A DNA stretch of 64,000 nt from positions 1,116,001 to 1,180,000 of the forward strand of contig NC_015177.1 in assembly GCF_000190735.1 (NCBI RefSeq), given 5' to 3'. The notes beneath the pieces were generated by a model. That model was not told the origin of the DNA. It made no database searches and saw nothing but the letters and a program-made list of their open reading frames with translations. Shown here piece after piece: positions 17,450 to 27,322 of the stretch; within the stretch, counting starts at the first letter, position 1, and every line of letters starts with the position of its first letter. The position numbers were made by a program, and so were the translations under genes. The DNA comes from Pseudopedobacter saltans DSM 12145 (GTDB lineage: Bacteria; Bacteroidota; Bacteroidia; Sphingobacteriales; Sphingobacteriaceae).

Positions 17450-17725
17450 TTAAGCCTCTACAACTGGTTGTGCTACTATCAAATTAATTTCCTCAGTAAC
17501 TGCATTCGCCAGAACATTATCATAACCGCCCTGCCCGCTGAAAGAAACAGAAACATTTCCAGCTTCATTTCTATGAGCATTGAAGTAGCTCTGTGCTGTC
17601 TGCCCTGTCACTTGAACTGACAGCACTTTAGTTGCATCTCGCTCAACCGTAAAATTCAGACTCCAATCGTTGAATACAGCCGTTGAAATCTCTTTAGTAA
17701 ATGTGTTTTTAATTATTCTTTCCAT
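17450..17725 (-). CDS. Phage protein of unknown function (91 aa)
   Basis: 91 residues, mostly beta-strand by composition, with no Cys. It follows the 107-residue gene with a 17-bp overlap and is the last gene before the structured methylase leader. Not recognised; by position a late gene at the tail-tip end of the operon. Confidence 0.6.
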   Translation of the reverse strand: MERIIKNTFTKEISTAVFNDWSLNFTVERDATKVLSVQVTGQTAQSYFNAHRNEAGNVSVSFSGQGGYDNVLANAVTEEINLIVAQPVVEA

Positions 17726-18032
17726 CTTTTTTATCGTTTAAATCTGTTAATAATCTATTGAAATAATCCAGCAAAGGTTTTTGCACGAAAGCTTTGTATT
17801 TGATTGAGGTATTTAATAAGTAAATTATTTCCTCAATCTCTTGTTGAGTAGCTTCAGGAGATTCGCCTTTATGTAAAATCCGAGCCAAATCGCTAACCTC
17901 TATACTGTTAGCCTCCTTAAAAATAGAATTACCTAGAAGTTTGTAAAACTCTGGAATGTCTATTTTTTGATTGTCTAGGTCGTAGAACTCAACCTTGTTG
18001 ATATCTATCGTTATTTTTGTGTCTCTATACAT
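17709..18032 (-). CDS. Phage protein of unknown function (107 aa)
   Basis: 107 residues, acidic N-terminal beta segment (KITIDINKVEFYDLDN) and helical C-terminus ending in a charged tail. Overlaps the stop of the tail-tip gene by 8 bp. No domain recognised. Confidence 0.6.
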   Translation of the reverse strand: MYRDTKITIDINKVEFYDLDNQKIDIPEFYKLLGNSIFKEANSIEVSDLARILHKGESPEATQQEIEEIIYLLNTSIKYKAFVQKPLLDYFNRLLTDLNDKKDGKNN

Positions 18033-21000
18033 TTTTATATCTGTTAACTAAAATTCCATTCTGAAAAACCAGCCACCAATGATCGTTACCGTCCCTTACA
18101 GTGAATGTTGCAGTCAAACCTGTATATCCATTGGATTTCACAGAACCAACTGATAAATAATCAATATTAGCATCCCTTAAATAACAGCCGTCTTTGTCGA
18201 CTAAAAGTTGATTTTGTTGTATCACGTTTTGTCCAACTAGAAACCTAGACCCAATTAATAGTGTCGGAAGTCCGGTAATTTCACCAGAAGTCAGCAGTCT
18301 AAAGAATGCAGTGCTATTACTACCGTAAGTCTTCGATATACTTAGGGAATAACCATCTATTGTAAAACCTGCTATCGTACCACCATTAGCAATCAAATTG
18401 CTAGTCGATAGGACATTATTATTCAAATCGAAGTAAGAACCACCGCCAACAGACTGCAACCTACCTGCTGTAATCTTATCTGCTGTTAGGTCTATGGTTT
18501 GGATATAAGCGGCATTAACGATGTTAGACTTGATATAATTTGCATCTAACAAGCTTGTAGCTAAATAACCGCCTTGTATAACAGTATTACCGAGTTTCGA
18601 TATTTCGACAACATCCTGATAGGCCAGCGATTTTAAAGCCGTTGGAGAATCCGTTATATCGTATACACCAGCAGAGGCTACACGTACTGATACTGAACTG
18701 CCACCATAGAAATAAAAGTAGTTTGTAGAACTAAAAGTTCCGGTTGCTCCACATTCAACTAAGCATAAGTATTCTCTAAAGTTATTGATTCCTGCGCCAT
18801 ATGGATTAGTAAGCCAAGTATGGCTTCCGCCGTCTCCAGTAGGATTGGATGCAAATTGTATTTTGTTTTCCTCTTCAAATGCCAGTACAAACCTAACTAT
18901 GTACTTCGCTTTCGGTCGTGATCCTGTACCAAATGTAAAACCTCCAAGTCCGGGAGCTGAGCCTCCCATTGTAGCACTATTATAATGGTAGTATAACCCA
19001 TAAGGTGATGTCGTTGGAAAAATCTCACCAAAACTTTCTTTTGGAAGGCGTAAAAAATCACCGTAAGGACCAGCATTATTGTAATGATTTAATCCATTAA
19101 ATCCCTCTCTAAAATCTGTATCCGGATAGAGCGATTTACCACCCATCCACAACAATGTATTTGCTTTTGCTTGTGCTATGGCATCTATCTGATTTTGCGC
19201 TCCAGCATCAAGAGAAGAAAACGTTACTTTTCCCGCAAGTGACAACTCCTGACCAAAAATGTTAATTGCTCCGGGAGTAATGGAAATACCTGCTTTAATT
19301 TCTGCCTGTGTTGGTCTGGACTCAATGTCTGCTTGAATGTCTTCAGGAGCTAAACTAAAATCAGTTGCTTTGGTTCCTTTTTCAATTTTTAAATCCTTTA
19401 CATAGAGATAAACCCACGGTATGTTTGAAAAATCGACAAAAGAATAGCCATTTCGTGTCACATTGAATGTTAACTCATAATATTGCCAATCCTGTGTAAT
19501 TTCTCTTGAATCTGCCGGATTATCACATACGTCAATATAAAGTGTCCAATCTGAATTAGACTTCGCCGAAAAAGAGATAGTCCAAAACCCATCTTCTGTA
19601 ATTACATTATTAATGCGCAAAGCAAGCGACTGGTTTTGTAGTCCGGCAAATAAAAATCCGTTAGGAGTTTCACCGCTATCTCGACCGACAATAGTACCAC
19701 CGTACATCGGGTCGAGTACTGTATTCCGTCTGTAGTAATTACGCCCCCCAATCTGCACAGCTCCAATCTTATTATCAACCTGAGAGCTTACCGTCAAGTT
19801 AATAGCCTCCGGAGTGATTTTGAGTTCAGCTGATGACATCCTAGTTTCTAAAGCAGAAACAGATACTTGACTGGCTTTGGCTGAAATTTGAGATTCTAAG
19901 ACTGAAAATTGTGTGTTTGTTTCAGTTCTAACGGCTTCGATATCTGCCTGAACGTCTTCCGGCGAGGGTGACCAATCCAAAGCAGGCTTAACATTTCCTT
20001 CGTACAGGCATGCCCACTCAACAACTGAATTTCCAGAACTACCGTTCGTAAAATGGTAAAAATCAACATTAGTACCTACACCTGAATCATTTCGGGTAAA
20101 ATGAAACACTTGTATATTAGATTCATCCTGAGAACTGATGCTTCCTATAGTCTGATAGCCATTTAAATAAATACCAATATTGTCACCTACTGTTGTGTAG
20201 CCATTTACTACTAAGGTGTATTCTTTTCCGAATGTTGTGCCACCATATATATTATATATACCAAATGGATATGAATTACCTTCCTTTCTAACGTTACTAT
20301 ATGCAAGCAAATTTCTGCCCCCTATTTGTAAGGCGTTTACTTTATTTGTCGCATCAGTAGCAGCCGTGTTAATAGCTGTTATCTGTGCATTATTTGCCTG
20401 CGTTTCTGCATAGCTCTTAGTAGCTGCATTCCCGCCAGTAACCTGAATAGAGCCTTTGAAAAAACCTCTTTCAGCATAAATACCGTAACCACTTAATGCC
20501 CCAAAATCAGGATCAACAATACCGCTTAATTTGCCTAATCGTACTTTAGTTTTACCTGCAAAAGAAGCAGAATTAACACCGTCCAAAACGTCAAGATAAG
20601 GCGCACCGCTGTCCGAATTTGTAAGATAAAGAAGTCCCTGCCTGTCTGTATTACTGATATTTCCCACTCTTACAATAGTATCTCCGGTTGATATGCTATT
20701 ACTCCCTTGAATTTTTGCGACAGAAATAACGCTACCTGAAACTCCCAAAACAAGTAAATGATATGATTTAATGCCAGTGCCGGTAAACACCTGACATCTC
20801 AATATATCATTTTGAAGAAAAGAAACATCGCCGTCTAAAGTAATTTCAAACTGTCCAAGATCGACAATCTGCACAGTTTTTATAACTCCTGCATCAGTTA
20901 CGGCTATTGCTCCGTTGCTACTCCTTATTTTATTAATGGTTAGTTCAGTTGCCGTAAATCCGTCCCTTACAACTAGGTTATCCAGTTCTAAAGTGTATTT

Positions 21001-22686
21001 ACCTCCAGATTTCGAAACTCTATAACCTGAACCAAAAGCACCAGACACAAACAAAGGCGAAGAAATGCCCTCAAATTTCGGGCTGTCCATTGTCCGGACT
21101 GGTTGATTTAGATAGTCAGCAAATTGCTGGCCGTCCCATTTGTCCGAGTCTAAAGCGTAATCTGCTAAAGTTGCCCTAGCGGCTAAAGTAGCGTAGTCAG
21201 CTAAGCCGGATTTTACTTTCTCCGTTCCAATAATCAGATAACCGTTATTCTCCGAAAGCCTGTTTAGAAACAGGTTCTTACGCATTTGTTCCGGATCAAG
21301 TAAACCAGCGGTTTGGATGGCGTATAAAATGCGCTCTTGCTGTGCATACTGTCTTACAATTTCAGATATAGAAATAGTATCTCCCAGTTCCAGATCATAA
21401 GTGTTGGGTTCTTGCAGATCACGAGTGTATCCTACAATACGAATCTCTTTATCTATGCCCATATCGGCATCCACAATCTGGACCGTATAACCCAGCACAA
21501 TATTAGGATTGTTCTGCTTTACCCAGATAGGAGTTAAACTTGCTCCGTACTCGTATTGGACATTTTTGTATTTATCCAAATAGGCCTGTCCGGCTGCTAA
21601 AGCTCTATTTTGCGCATCTACTACATAAGAGTTGGGTAAATAGATATCGAAAACAGAGTATTTATCTCCAACAGCTGGCTTTAATGTATGGTTAGGTAAG
21701 CCGTCTTCATAAGCTTTTTCATCCGTCTTTAAATTTATTTTAAATTGCTTTGAAACGGCATTGTAAGAAGCAAGCTCAAACTCATATCCAGCTAAAGCAC
21801 CGGTTTGGAAACCAATCTTTGCCGGCTTACCCGAAAGATGATCATTGATATCGAAATCCATCGAGCTATCAATAAACGTAAACATATCAGCTCCCAAGCC
21901 TGTAATAGTTCCAACACGCTCCGGAATGATGTTTTCAAAAATCTTTGTTGCTTCTATAATCTCATCGGCACCAGCAACCTCAATATAATTTAATGGACCA
22001 GGTAATTGAAGTCTGGTTCTTCCATATCCCTCCGGTAAATTACGGCTACCGCCTTCAACATATAAGCGAGTTACTAAATCAGCATCGCTTTTCTTTCCTC
22101 GGTATAATTGATATAATCCGTTACCTTGACCATAAGATAATACAACCCCCGTACTTTGCTCACGCTTTTGGAAATGGATGGTTTTGTTATCTATCCAGAA
22201 CTCAGATTGAAAAGCATCTGCCAATCGGTTAAGCGCCTGTAAGCAGTTTTCGCCATTAAATATAAAGTTCTGTAGCTCCGTTTCATCTACCACACCAATA
22301 GTATAGCCGCTATAAAGCCTGTTGGCATTACGAACTATCAAATCCACAATATCAGCAGCATTGGCCATAATGGTAAACTCGGCTTCTGTTAGCTGGTTAG
22401 TTGCGTCTAACCCTCGTAACTGTACTTTAGCCAGATCATAGAACAGCGCTTCAAACTCCAGCGTATAATCGTATTGCTTGTTGCTTATTTTAGTCACATT
22501 TGCCGGACGGTTCAGTTTATATACACGTCCGTAAACTTCAACCGTATCGCCAATATTGATGTTGACAGAATTTGGCAAACTGAAAGACATATTTACCACA
22601 TCAACGCCCATAGCTTGCCTTTGCTGTTTGCCCGGAGCGGTAACAGTTAAAACAACAATATTTCCTCTCTTTATCTGATATTGCAT
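18025..22686 (-). CDS. Large tail-tip / receptor-binding protein
   Basis: 1553 residues, the second largest protein in the phage and directly downstream of tape measure and distal-tail genes. The N-terminal 450 residues look like a baseplate-hub/tail-associated protein (beta-rich, INIGDTVEVYGRVYKLNRPA). The rest is fibre-like, with two related modules that begin QIGGRN (about residues 790 and 1005) and end in a helical (P)SPEDVQADIEA / APEDIQADIES linker. A glycine-rich C-terminus (TITAG-type repeats LTADKITAGRLQ) suits a trimeric tip. Likely host recognition. Confidence 0.8.
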   Translation of the reverse strand: MQYQIKRGNIVVLTVTAPGKQQRQAMGVDVVNMSFSLPNSVNINIGDTVEVYGRVYKLNRPANVTKISNKQYDYTLEFEALFYDLAKVQLRGLDATNQLTEAEFTIMANAADIVDLIVRNANRLYSGYTIGVVDETELQNFIFNGENCLQALNRLADAFQSEFWIDNKTIHFQKREQSTGVVLSYGQGNGLYQLYRGKKSDADLVTRLYVEGGSRNLPEGYGRTRLQLPGPLNYIEVAGADEIIEATKIFENIIPERVGTITGLGADMFTFIDSSMDFDINDHLSGKPAKIGFQTGALAGYEFELASYNAVSKQFKINLKTDEKAYEDGLPNHTLKPAVGDKYSVFDIYLPNSYVVDAQNRALAAGQAYLDKYKNVQYEYGASLTPIWVKQNNPNIVLGYTVQIVDADMGIDKEIRIVGYTRDLQEPNTYDLELGDTISISEIVRQYAQQERILYAIQTAGLLDPEQMRKNLFLNRLSENNGYLIIGTEKVKSGLADYATLAARATLADYALDSDKWDGQQFADYLNQPVRTMDSPKFEGISSPLFVSGAFGSGYRVSKSGGKYTLELDNLVVRDGFTATELTINKIRSSNGAIAVTDAGVIKTVQIVDLGQFEITLDGDVSFLQNDILRCQVFTGTGIKSYHLLVLGVSGSVISVAKIQGSNSISTGDTIVRVGNISNTDRQGLLYLTNSDSGAPYLDVLDGVNSASFAGKTKVRLGKLSGIVDPDFGALSGYGIYAERGFFKGSIQVTGGNAATKSYAETQANNAQITAINTAATDATNKVNALQIGGRNLLAYSNVRKEGNSYPFGIYNIYGGTTFGKEYTLVVNGYTTVGDNIGIYLNGYQTIGSISSQDESNIQVFHFTRNDSGVGTNVDFYHFTNGSSGNSVVEWACLYEGNVKPALDWSPSPEDVQADIEAVRTETNTQFSVLESQISAKASQVSVSALETRMSSAELKITPEAINLTVSSQVDNKIGAVQIGGRNYYRRNTVLDPMYGGTIVGRDSGETPNGFLFAGLQNQSLALRINNVITEDGFWTISFSAKSNSDWTLYIDVCDNPADSREITQDWQYYELTFNVTRNGYSFVDFSNIPWVYLYVKDLKIEKGTKATDFSLAPEDIQADIESRPTQAEIKAGISITPGAINIFGQELSLAGKVTFSSLDAGAQNQIDAIAQAKANTLLWMGGKSLYPDTDFREGFNGLNHYNNAGPYGDFLRLPKESFGEIFPTTSPYGLYYHYNSATMGGSAPGLGGFTFGTGSRPKAKYIVRFVLAFEEENKIQFASNPTGDGGSHTWLTNPYGAGINNFREYLCLVECGATGTFSSTNYFYFYGGSSVSVRVASAGVYDITDSPTALKSLAYQDVVEISKLGNTVIQGGYLATSLLDANYIKSNIVNAAYIQTIDLTADKITAGRLQSVGGGSYFDLNNNVLSTSNLIANGGTIAGFTIDGYSLSISKTYGSNSTAFFRLLTSGEITGLPTLLIGSRFLVGQNVIQQNQLLVDKDGCYLRDANIDYLSVGSVKSNGYTGLTATFTVRDGNDHWWLVFQNGILVNRYKNV

Positions 22687-23108
22687 TATGGTATAGGGGT
22701 TATAGTGGCCGGAAAATCATCAATTAGGTTAATGGCAAATGTTACGTCTGTCTCGTTCCAAACGGTATTACTTACACTCTCGTAACGTAAAGAGAAACGC
22801 CTGTTCAAACCAACAGCATCAACTGTAATACGAGCAGGAGCCAACAAAACACCCGTTACAAAAGCATTATATTTTAAAAGCAATTCCGCTTCTGATTGGG
22901 CATAAATAACCGCTGGTAATGCCACTGGTTTACTTTGGTATTTATTTGCCGTCATATCCACTTCGATACCATCCTGATCTGGCCAGTCTTGTTGCAGTCC
23001 GGATTTCTTTGCCGGGGCTTTTACCAATTCCTGATAAGTCCCGTTTTCAAAGAAAAGGCTATAAGCTATTTCGCTATCTGCTCCGTTTATCTTGATCTCG
23101 TGTGCCAT
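22686..23108 (-). CDS. Probable distal tail protein
   Basis: 140 residues between the tape measure and tail-tip genes; start and stop overlap both neighbours by 1 bp (TAATG). Beta-rich, with DWPDQDGIEVDM and TDVTFAINLIDDFP stretches. The position and size suggest the distal tail/baseplate hub ring protein; sequence alone does not prove it. Confidence 0.55.
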   Translation of the reverse strand: MAHEIKINGADSEIAYSLFFENGTYQELVKAPAKKSGLQQDWPDQDGIEVDMTANKYQSKPVALPAVIYAQSEAELLLKYNAFVTGVLLAPARITVDAVGLNRRFSLRYESVSNTVWNETDVTFAINLIDDFPATITPIP

Positions 23109-26100
23109 TATATTCTGCCTCCTCCAGCTCGAATAGCTGCATCGCTATTCATTTTGTTGTTAATCTGTTCCAGATGCTTTTCTACTGCGAAAAGCCTATC
23201 TGTATTGTTTGCCGTCCTTTTAGTGTTTTCGGCTATCTCCATTTGCACCATATAAGACTGTTTTAAAAGCCCGGTATGGCTTTGCATCTCGGCATAGGTA
23301 TTTTTATGCAAGGTTTGGTTTTGTACTACAGCTAAGTGAATACCGCCAACTTGCCCCGCCAACACGTCCGCTTGTGTCGAGGTGATGGATTCTATGGATT
23401 TGGACATTCCGGATCCGGAGGAATCTTTGCCAAAGTCAATACCCGTAACCTGTTTTAGTGTATCGAACTCTTTTTGTGCATTATTGATAATTGCATCATA
23501 TTCTTTTCTTAAGCCTGCAATCTTTTCTGCTGTCAAACCGCCCTCTGTCTCCTTAGCAAACTTTTCGTAAAACTCTTTTAAAGGAGCTTCCAAAGCCGTT
23601 AGCTTCAAACTTTGGATTACTGCGTCCTGCATCAGTTTTTTGAAGTTGTTTGCATAATCTTCTGCACTGGAATCATTGCGGAACGCATCCGCAATCATAT
23701 CCGTTAGATTATTTGCGCTGGTTCCCGTTAGTACTTCACGTAGCCTGTTTTGGTAGTCGTAAAGTTTGCCTTCCAATTCATCATATAGCTGTAATTGCAA
23801 ACGCAACTCCTGTTCAGTTGCAGAGTTAAGACCGCCTTTTTCAAGCGCTCGATAGAAACTGTCAATACTTTCACGATTGCTCTCTATTACACGATCGATA
23901 GTAGAAAGGTCTTCTATGATCTGCTTTACTGGTTCGCCTCGGCCAGTTCTTCCTTCAGATTGCGGAGCCTGGGCATTTAGATTGTTTAGTTTGGAATATT
24001 TACTAAGTATCAGCGCCCCTCTTGCATGCTGGCGAGTCTGATCGGCATCAATTATTTTATTAATCTCGTCAATGGTACGTTGTATGTCCGATTTTGCAAG
24101 ATTAATCTGATTGCGAAACAGGTTTATTTTATCAACTCCAAATGCTCTATCAAGCATTTTAGCTTGACGGTCTAAAGCTGCTGTTAGATCATCGATACTT
24201 TTTTTGGTACGCTCCAAAGAGGCCTGCTCTTCTGCTTGTTGTCTTTCCTGTTCACGCCTTGCCTTACTGCCTACCAAATCTTTGATAACAGACATAGCCG
24301 CTACTGCTGCACCGATAGCACCCACAGCACCAGTAATACCTGTTAAGATATCACCCCCTTTAGCAAAACCTGTTTGAGCAGCATTTATTCCAGCTGATAC
24401 TTTAGAGGCTTGTGTGGCCATCTTGCCCAACGTTGTTAGCGAGTTTGACAGATTGCTGTCGAAATCCTTTACATCATCAGCTAACTGGTTAAATGTATTT
24501 CCAACCTCGGCTAACCCATTAGGCAAACGGTCTGCAAGTTTCTTGTTGACTTCATTCAGCTTGCTTTTGATCTGATCGGCCTGCTTTTTAAACTTCGGGT
24601 TGTCTCCGTATTTAGCTAATTGCTCGTTAGCCTCGGCAACTGCTTGCTTTAGCCCTCTAACGGTTACCAGTTCGATATCGCCAAACAGCTTTTTAAAGAA
24701 ATCAAGCTTTTCCAGCCTTTGCTGTTCCAGATCAGAAAGCTCTTGGTTGTACTGCTCTGTCCGGATAGCAATATTATCTGCTTTTCCTTTTTCGGTCAGC
24801 TTCTTTACATCCTCCTCATATTGCTCTTTGGCTTTTAGCCTTTTTTCTTCTATGGTAAGCGTATCAGCTAATATTTTGTTGAGTGCATTTTGTTCTGATC
24901 TGGCAGCGTCTTTGTATTGCCCTGTTATGTATTTTACACGGTCTTCTTCGTTGGCAGAGGCTGTTTTGTTTTCTACTCCTTTAAATGCAGCATCGTTTTT
25001 GGTTTTGATATCTTGCAGGTATTGAAAGTAATTTTCAAAGCCCTTTAAATCTTCTTTAAACCGCTCATCGGCTGCTTTCTTTCCAAACTTGGTTTTATAG
25101 TCTTCATAATCTGCAAAAACCTGCTTTTGCAAATCAATTTCCTTTTTTAAACGCTCCGTATCCTGTTTGTACAGCAAATTATCCTCGGCTTTTTGCTGTA
25201 TAGGTTTTAATTGTCCAACGTCTATTTTAACCTTGTTTTTCTTCTTAGCATTAAAACGGGTAATTTCTTCTTCAATCTTTTTGAACTTATCTCGCAACGC
25301 CTGTAGCTCAGCCTGATCTGATGACATTTTCTTTCTGGCATATTCACGATCTAGGTCTGTGATTTTTTGCAAAAGGTTTTCGTATTCTTTGGTTTCCGCT
25401 TTGGTCTGCTCTTTTTTAGTATCTAAAAGCTTAAATCCAGATTCTTTGGCTTTAGCAGCAGCTTTGCGCTGAAAATCCTCTGCAATCTTCTCTAAGTTTT
25501 GCTGATGTTTGATTTCTTCGTTAGCTTCCAGATTACGCCTGTTTGCTGCAACAACTTGCTGAACGGTTTTACCATCCTTGTTTTTCATTTGCTTAGCACC
25601 TGCACCAGAAAAAAGATATCCTGCGGCCTCGTCATCAGATTGCGCCATTTTCTTAGCAGCCTCAACAGCATGTTTACTGGCTTCTTCCAGCGCAGCAGTA
25701 GCCGCTGCTTTATAGAGCATCATTTGTACGTAGTTGTTCGCATTTTTAGCCATAGCTTTCTCAACCTCGTCAAGTGTTTTTACTTCTCCAGCTACTTTGC
25801 CTATACTCTCATTATATTGTTTTACAACCTCCGTCTTATCTATCAAACCCTCACGAGCCAGTTTGATATTTTGGCGCAATTCAGAAACATTGGTTACAGC
25901 CTTTTTATAATCTGCACCATCAAAAGCTTTGTTTAGAGATTCCTGACTTTTCTTTAGTGCATCTACAGACTCTTTGCCTTTAAACAGACCTTTAAAAAAC
26001 TCACCAATCTCTTTACCGTAAACAGTTATTAAAGTAATACCCAGCGATAGAGCCGTTCCCCACGAAAAGAAACTTGTTATTAAGCTTTTCCAAACGGGCG

Positions 26101-26632
26101 TACCTTTTTGCCCACTGGCTACAAGCTCCTCGTTTTGCTTTTTAAGCCTGCCAATCTCATCTGCCAGAATAGGAATATTGTTAGAAATTGCCATGAATCC
26201 GGTTTGCGCAGAATAGGTAAAAGCCGGTAACTCCCGGCTGATCTGATTAATGGAATTTTGCAATCCGTTCCAGTTGGCTTTGGCTTTACCAGCACCAAGG
26301 TCATCCATACCCAAAGATTTAATTTTGGCAATCTCATTGGCAGTCTCTGCAATTTTTCGATTATACTTTTCTATAATAGAAGGATCGGTTGCTTGCTCTA
26401 CAATGTTCTGGTAAGCTTGCATCTGAATCTTAAGCGAGCTTATAGATTTGTTAATAGAGGCATACTTGCTGTCTTGGTTGTCCAGCAAATCATTAATACG
26501 CCTGTTGGAACGTTCAGCCGTTTCAGCAGCCGTTTCATTAATTCCGCTAATGATCTTCTTGCTCTCAGCGCTTTCACGCTTAAGCCTGTCGTTATCAATC
26601 GGAAATTCTACCTCTAAACTAAGATTGTCCAT
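23108..26632 (-). CDS. Tail tape measure protein
   Basis: 1174 residues, the expected long helical coiled-coil protein that sets tail length. Two hydrophobic segments are visible, about residues 190-215 and 770-800 (glycine/alanine-rich AVGAIGAAVAAMSVI). Long Lys/Glu coiled coils span 410-720. Immediately upstream are the two overlapping small frames expected for tail chaperones. Confidence 0.88.
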   Translation of the reverse strand: MDNLSLEVEFPIDNDRLKRESAESKKIISGINETAAETAERSNRRINDLLDNQDSKYASINKSISSLKIQMQAYQNIVEQATDPSIIEKYNRKIAETANEIAKIKSLGMDDLGAGKAKANWNGLQNSINQISRELPAFTYSAQTGFMAISNNIPILADEIGRLKKQNEELVASGQKGTPVWKSLITSFFSWGTALSLGITLITVYGKEIGEFFKGLFKGKESVDALKKSQESLNKAFDGADYKKAVTNVSELRQNIKLAREGLIDKTEVVKQYNESIGKVAGEVKTLDEVEKAMAKNANNYVQMMLYKAAATAALEEASKHAVEAAKKMAQSDDEAAGYLFSGAGAKQMKNKDGKTVQQVVAANRRNLEANEEIKHQQNLEKIAEDFQRKAAAKAKESGFKLLDTKKEQTKAETKEYENLLQKITDLDREYARKKMSSDQAELQALRDKFKKIEEEITRFNAKKKNKVKIDVGQLKPIQQKAEDNLLYKQDTERLKKEIDLQKQVFADYEDYKTKFGKKAADERFKEDLKGFENYFQYLQDIKTKNDAAFKGVENKTASANEEDRVKYITGQYKDAARSEQNALNKILADTLTIEEKRLKAKEQYEEDVKKLTEKGKADNIAIRTEQYNQELSDLEQQRLEKLDFFKKLFGDIELVTVRGLKQAVAEANEQLAKYGDNPKFKKQADQIKSKLNEVNKKLADRLPNGLAEVGNTFNQLADDVKDFDSNLSNSLTTLGKMATQASKVSAGINAAQTGFAKGGDILTGITGAVGAIGAAVAAMSVIKDLVGSKARREQERQQAEEQASLERTKKSIDDLTAALDRQAKMLDRAFGVDKINLFRNQINLAKSDIQRTIDEINKIIDADQTRQHARGALILSKYSKLNNLNAQAPQSEGRTGRGEPVKQIIEDLSTIDRVIESNRESIDSFYRALEKGGLNSATEQELRLQLQLYDELEGKLYDYQNRLREVLTGTSANNLTDMIADAFRNDSSAEDYANNFKKLMQDAVIQSLKLTALEAPLKEFYEKFAKETEGGLTAEKIAGLRKEYDAIINNAQKEFDTLKQVTGIDFGKDSSGSGMSKSIESITSTQADVLAGQVGGIHLAVVQNQTLHKNTYAEMQSHTGLLKQSYMVQMEIAENTKRTANNTDRLFAVEKHLEQINNKMNSDAAIRAGGGRI

Positions 26633-26993
26633 ATTTCTGTTTTAATCTGGATTTCAAATCCGAAACATTGCCTTTTTGTATTACCTCGCCTTTTTTGCCA
26701 AAGCTTGGACGATCTGCAAGCATAAGCATGATATTTGCCCAGCTGACTTGCCAAAGTATGTAGTGCATCGTCCAGCCTGTTTCTTTCACAATCTGGAAGA
26801 GTACACCAAAGGGGCTATTCATGCCCGTTGCTATTAACTCCCCTTCGTCTTTTGACCCAGATTTGGAGCGGTCAACTTCATGCTCCTTACCAATCTGGTA
26901 GTAGTCATAAAATCCTGTATACCTCCGTAGGTAATCAGGATATCCATAAGCGTTAATATGGCTTTTGGCGTTAAATGCCAGCTTAACCACCAT
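26619..26993 (-). CDS. Downstream frame of probable tail-assembly chaperone (GT-like extension)
   Basis: 124 codons open in the -1 frame relative to the 160-residue ORF, overlapping it for about 160 nt and ending 13 bp inside the tape-measure start. The unique part (about 72 residues, with ETGWTMHYILWQVSWANI) is tryptophan-rich and helical. An ATG at 26993 exists, so separate initiation is possible, but the arrangement fits lambda G/GT-style frameshifting. No perfect X-XXY-YYZ heptamer was found; CAAAAG at 26854-26849 is the best slippery candidate. Confidence 0.55.
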   Translation of the reverse strand: MVVKLAFNAKSHINAYGYPDYLRRYTGFYDYYQIGKEHEVDRSKSGSKDEGELIATGMNSPFGVLFQIVKETGWTMHYILWQVSWANIMLMLADRPSFGKKGEVIQKGNVSDLKSRLKQKYGQS

Positions 26994-27316
26994 GCAAATG
27001 GTTTAGTAAAGAGCATACCGCTCCAATAGCCGTTTAGTATAGCTGTGGCCACAGCTTTATAAATGTTTTTGCCGTGTACTGATATTACCGTTAAAGCTTC
27101 TTCGCTGGTAATCTCATGCAGTTTGGTTTGGTCAATTCCAGTGCGTAAATAGTAACTGGCTACTCGGTGCAGCGTACCGGCTTTGGGTTGCCCCAACTTA
27201 AATACAATGGTTTTCTTGCCAAACAACCTAAACAACAAAGGGGCGCGGGCCTTAACCTTCACGCCCCTTTGTAATAAGGTTTCTACTGCATGCAGTTCTG
27301 TCTGCATGTTTTCCAT
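26834..27316 (-). CDS. Probable tail-assembly chaperone (G-like)
   Basis: 160 residues directly after the tail-tube gene and before the tape measure, where tail chaperones lie. Basic N-terminus (LLQRGVKVKARAPLLFRLF) and helical body. Its 3' third is overlapped in the -1 frame by the next ORF. Function inferred from position. Confidence 0.55.
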   Translation of the reverse strand: MENMQTELHAVETLLQRGVKVKARAPLLFRLFGKKTIVFKLGQPKAGTLHRVASYYLRTGIDQTKLHEITSEEALTVISVHGKNIYKAVATAILNGYWSGMLFTKPFAWWLSWHLTPKAILTLMDILITYGGIQDFMTTTRLVRSMKLTAPNLGQKTKGS

Positions 27317-27322
27317 TCTATT

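Noticed and set aside
24600-25936. Long plus-strand frames over the tape-measure gene
   Set aside because: They are antisense shadows of a repetitive coiled-coil gene, with Ser/Phe/Cys-rich translations and no promoter or start context.
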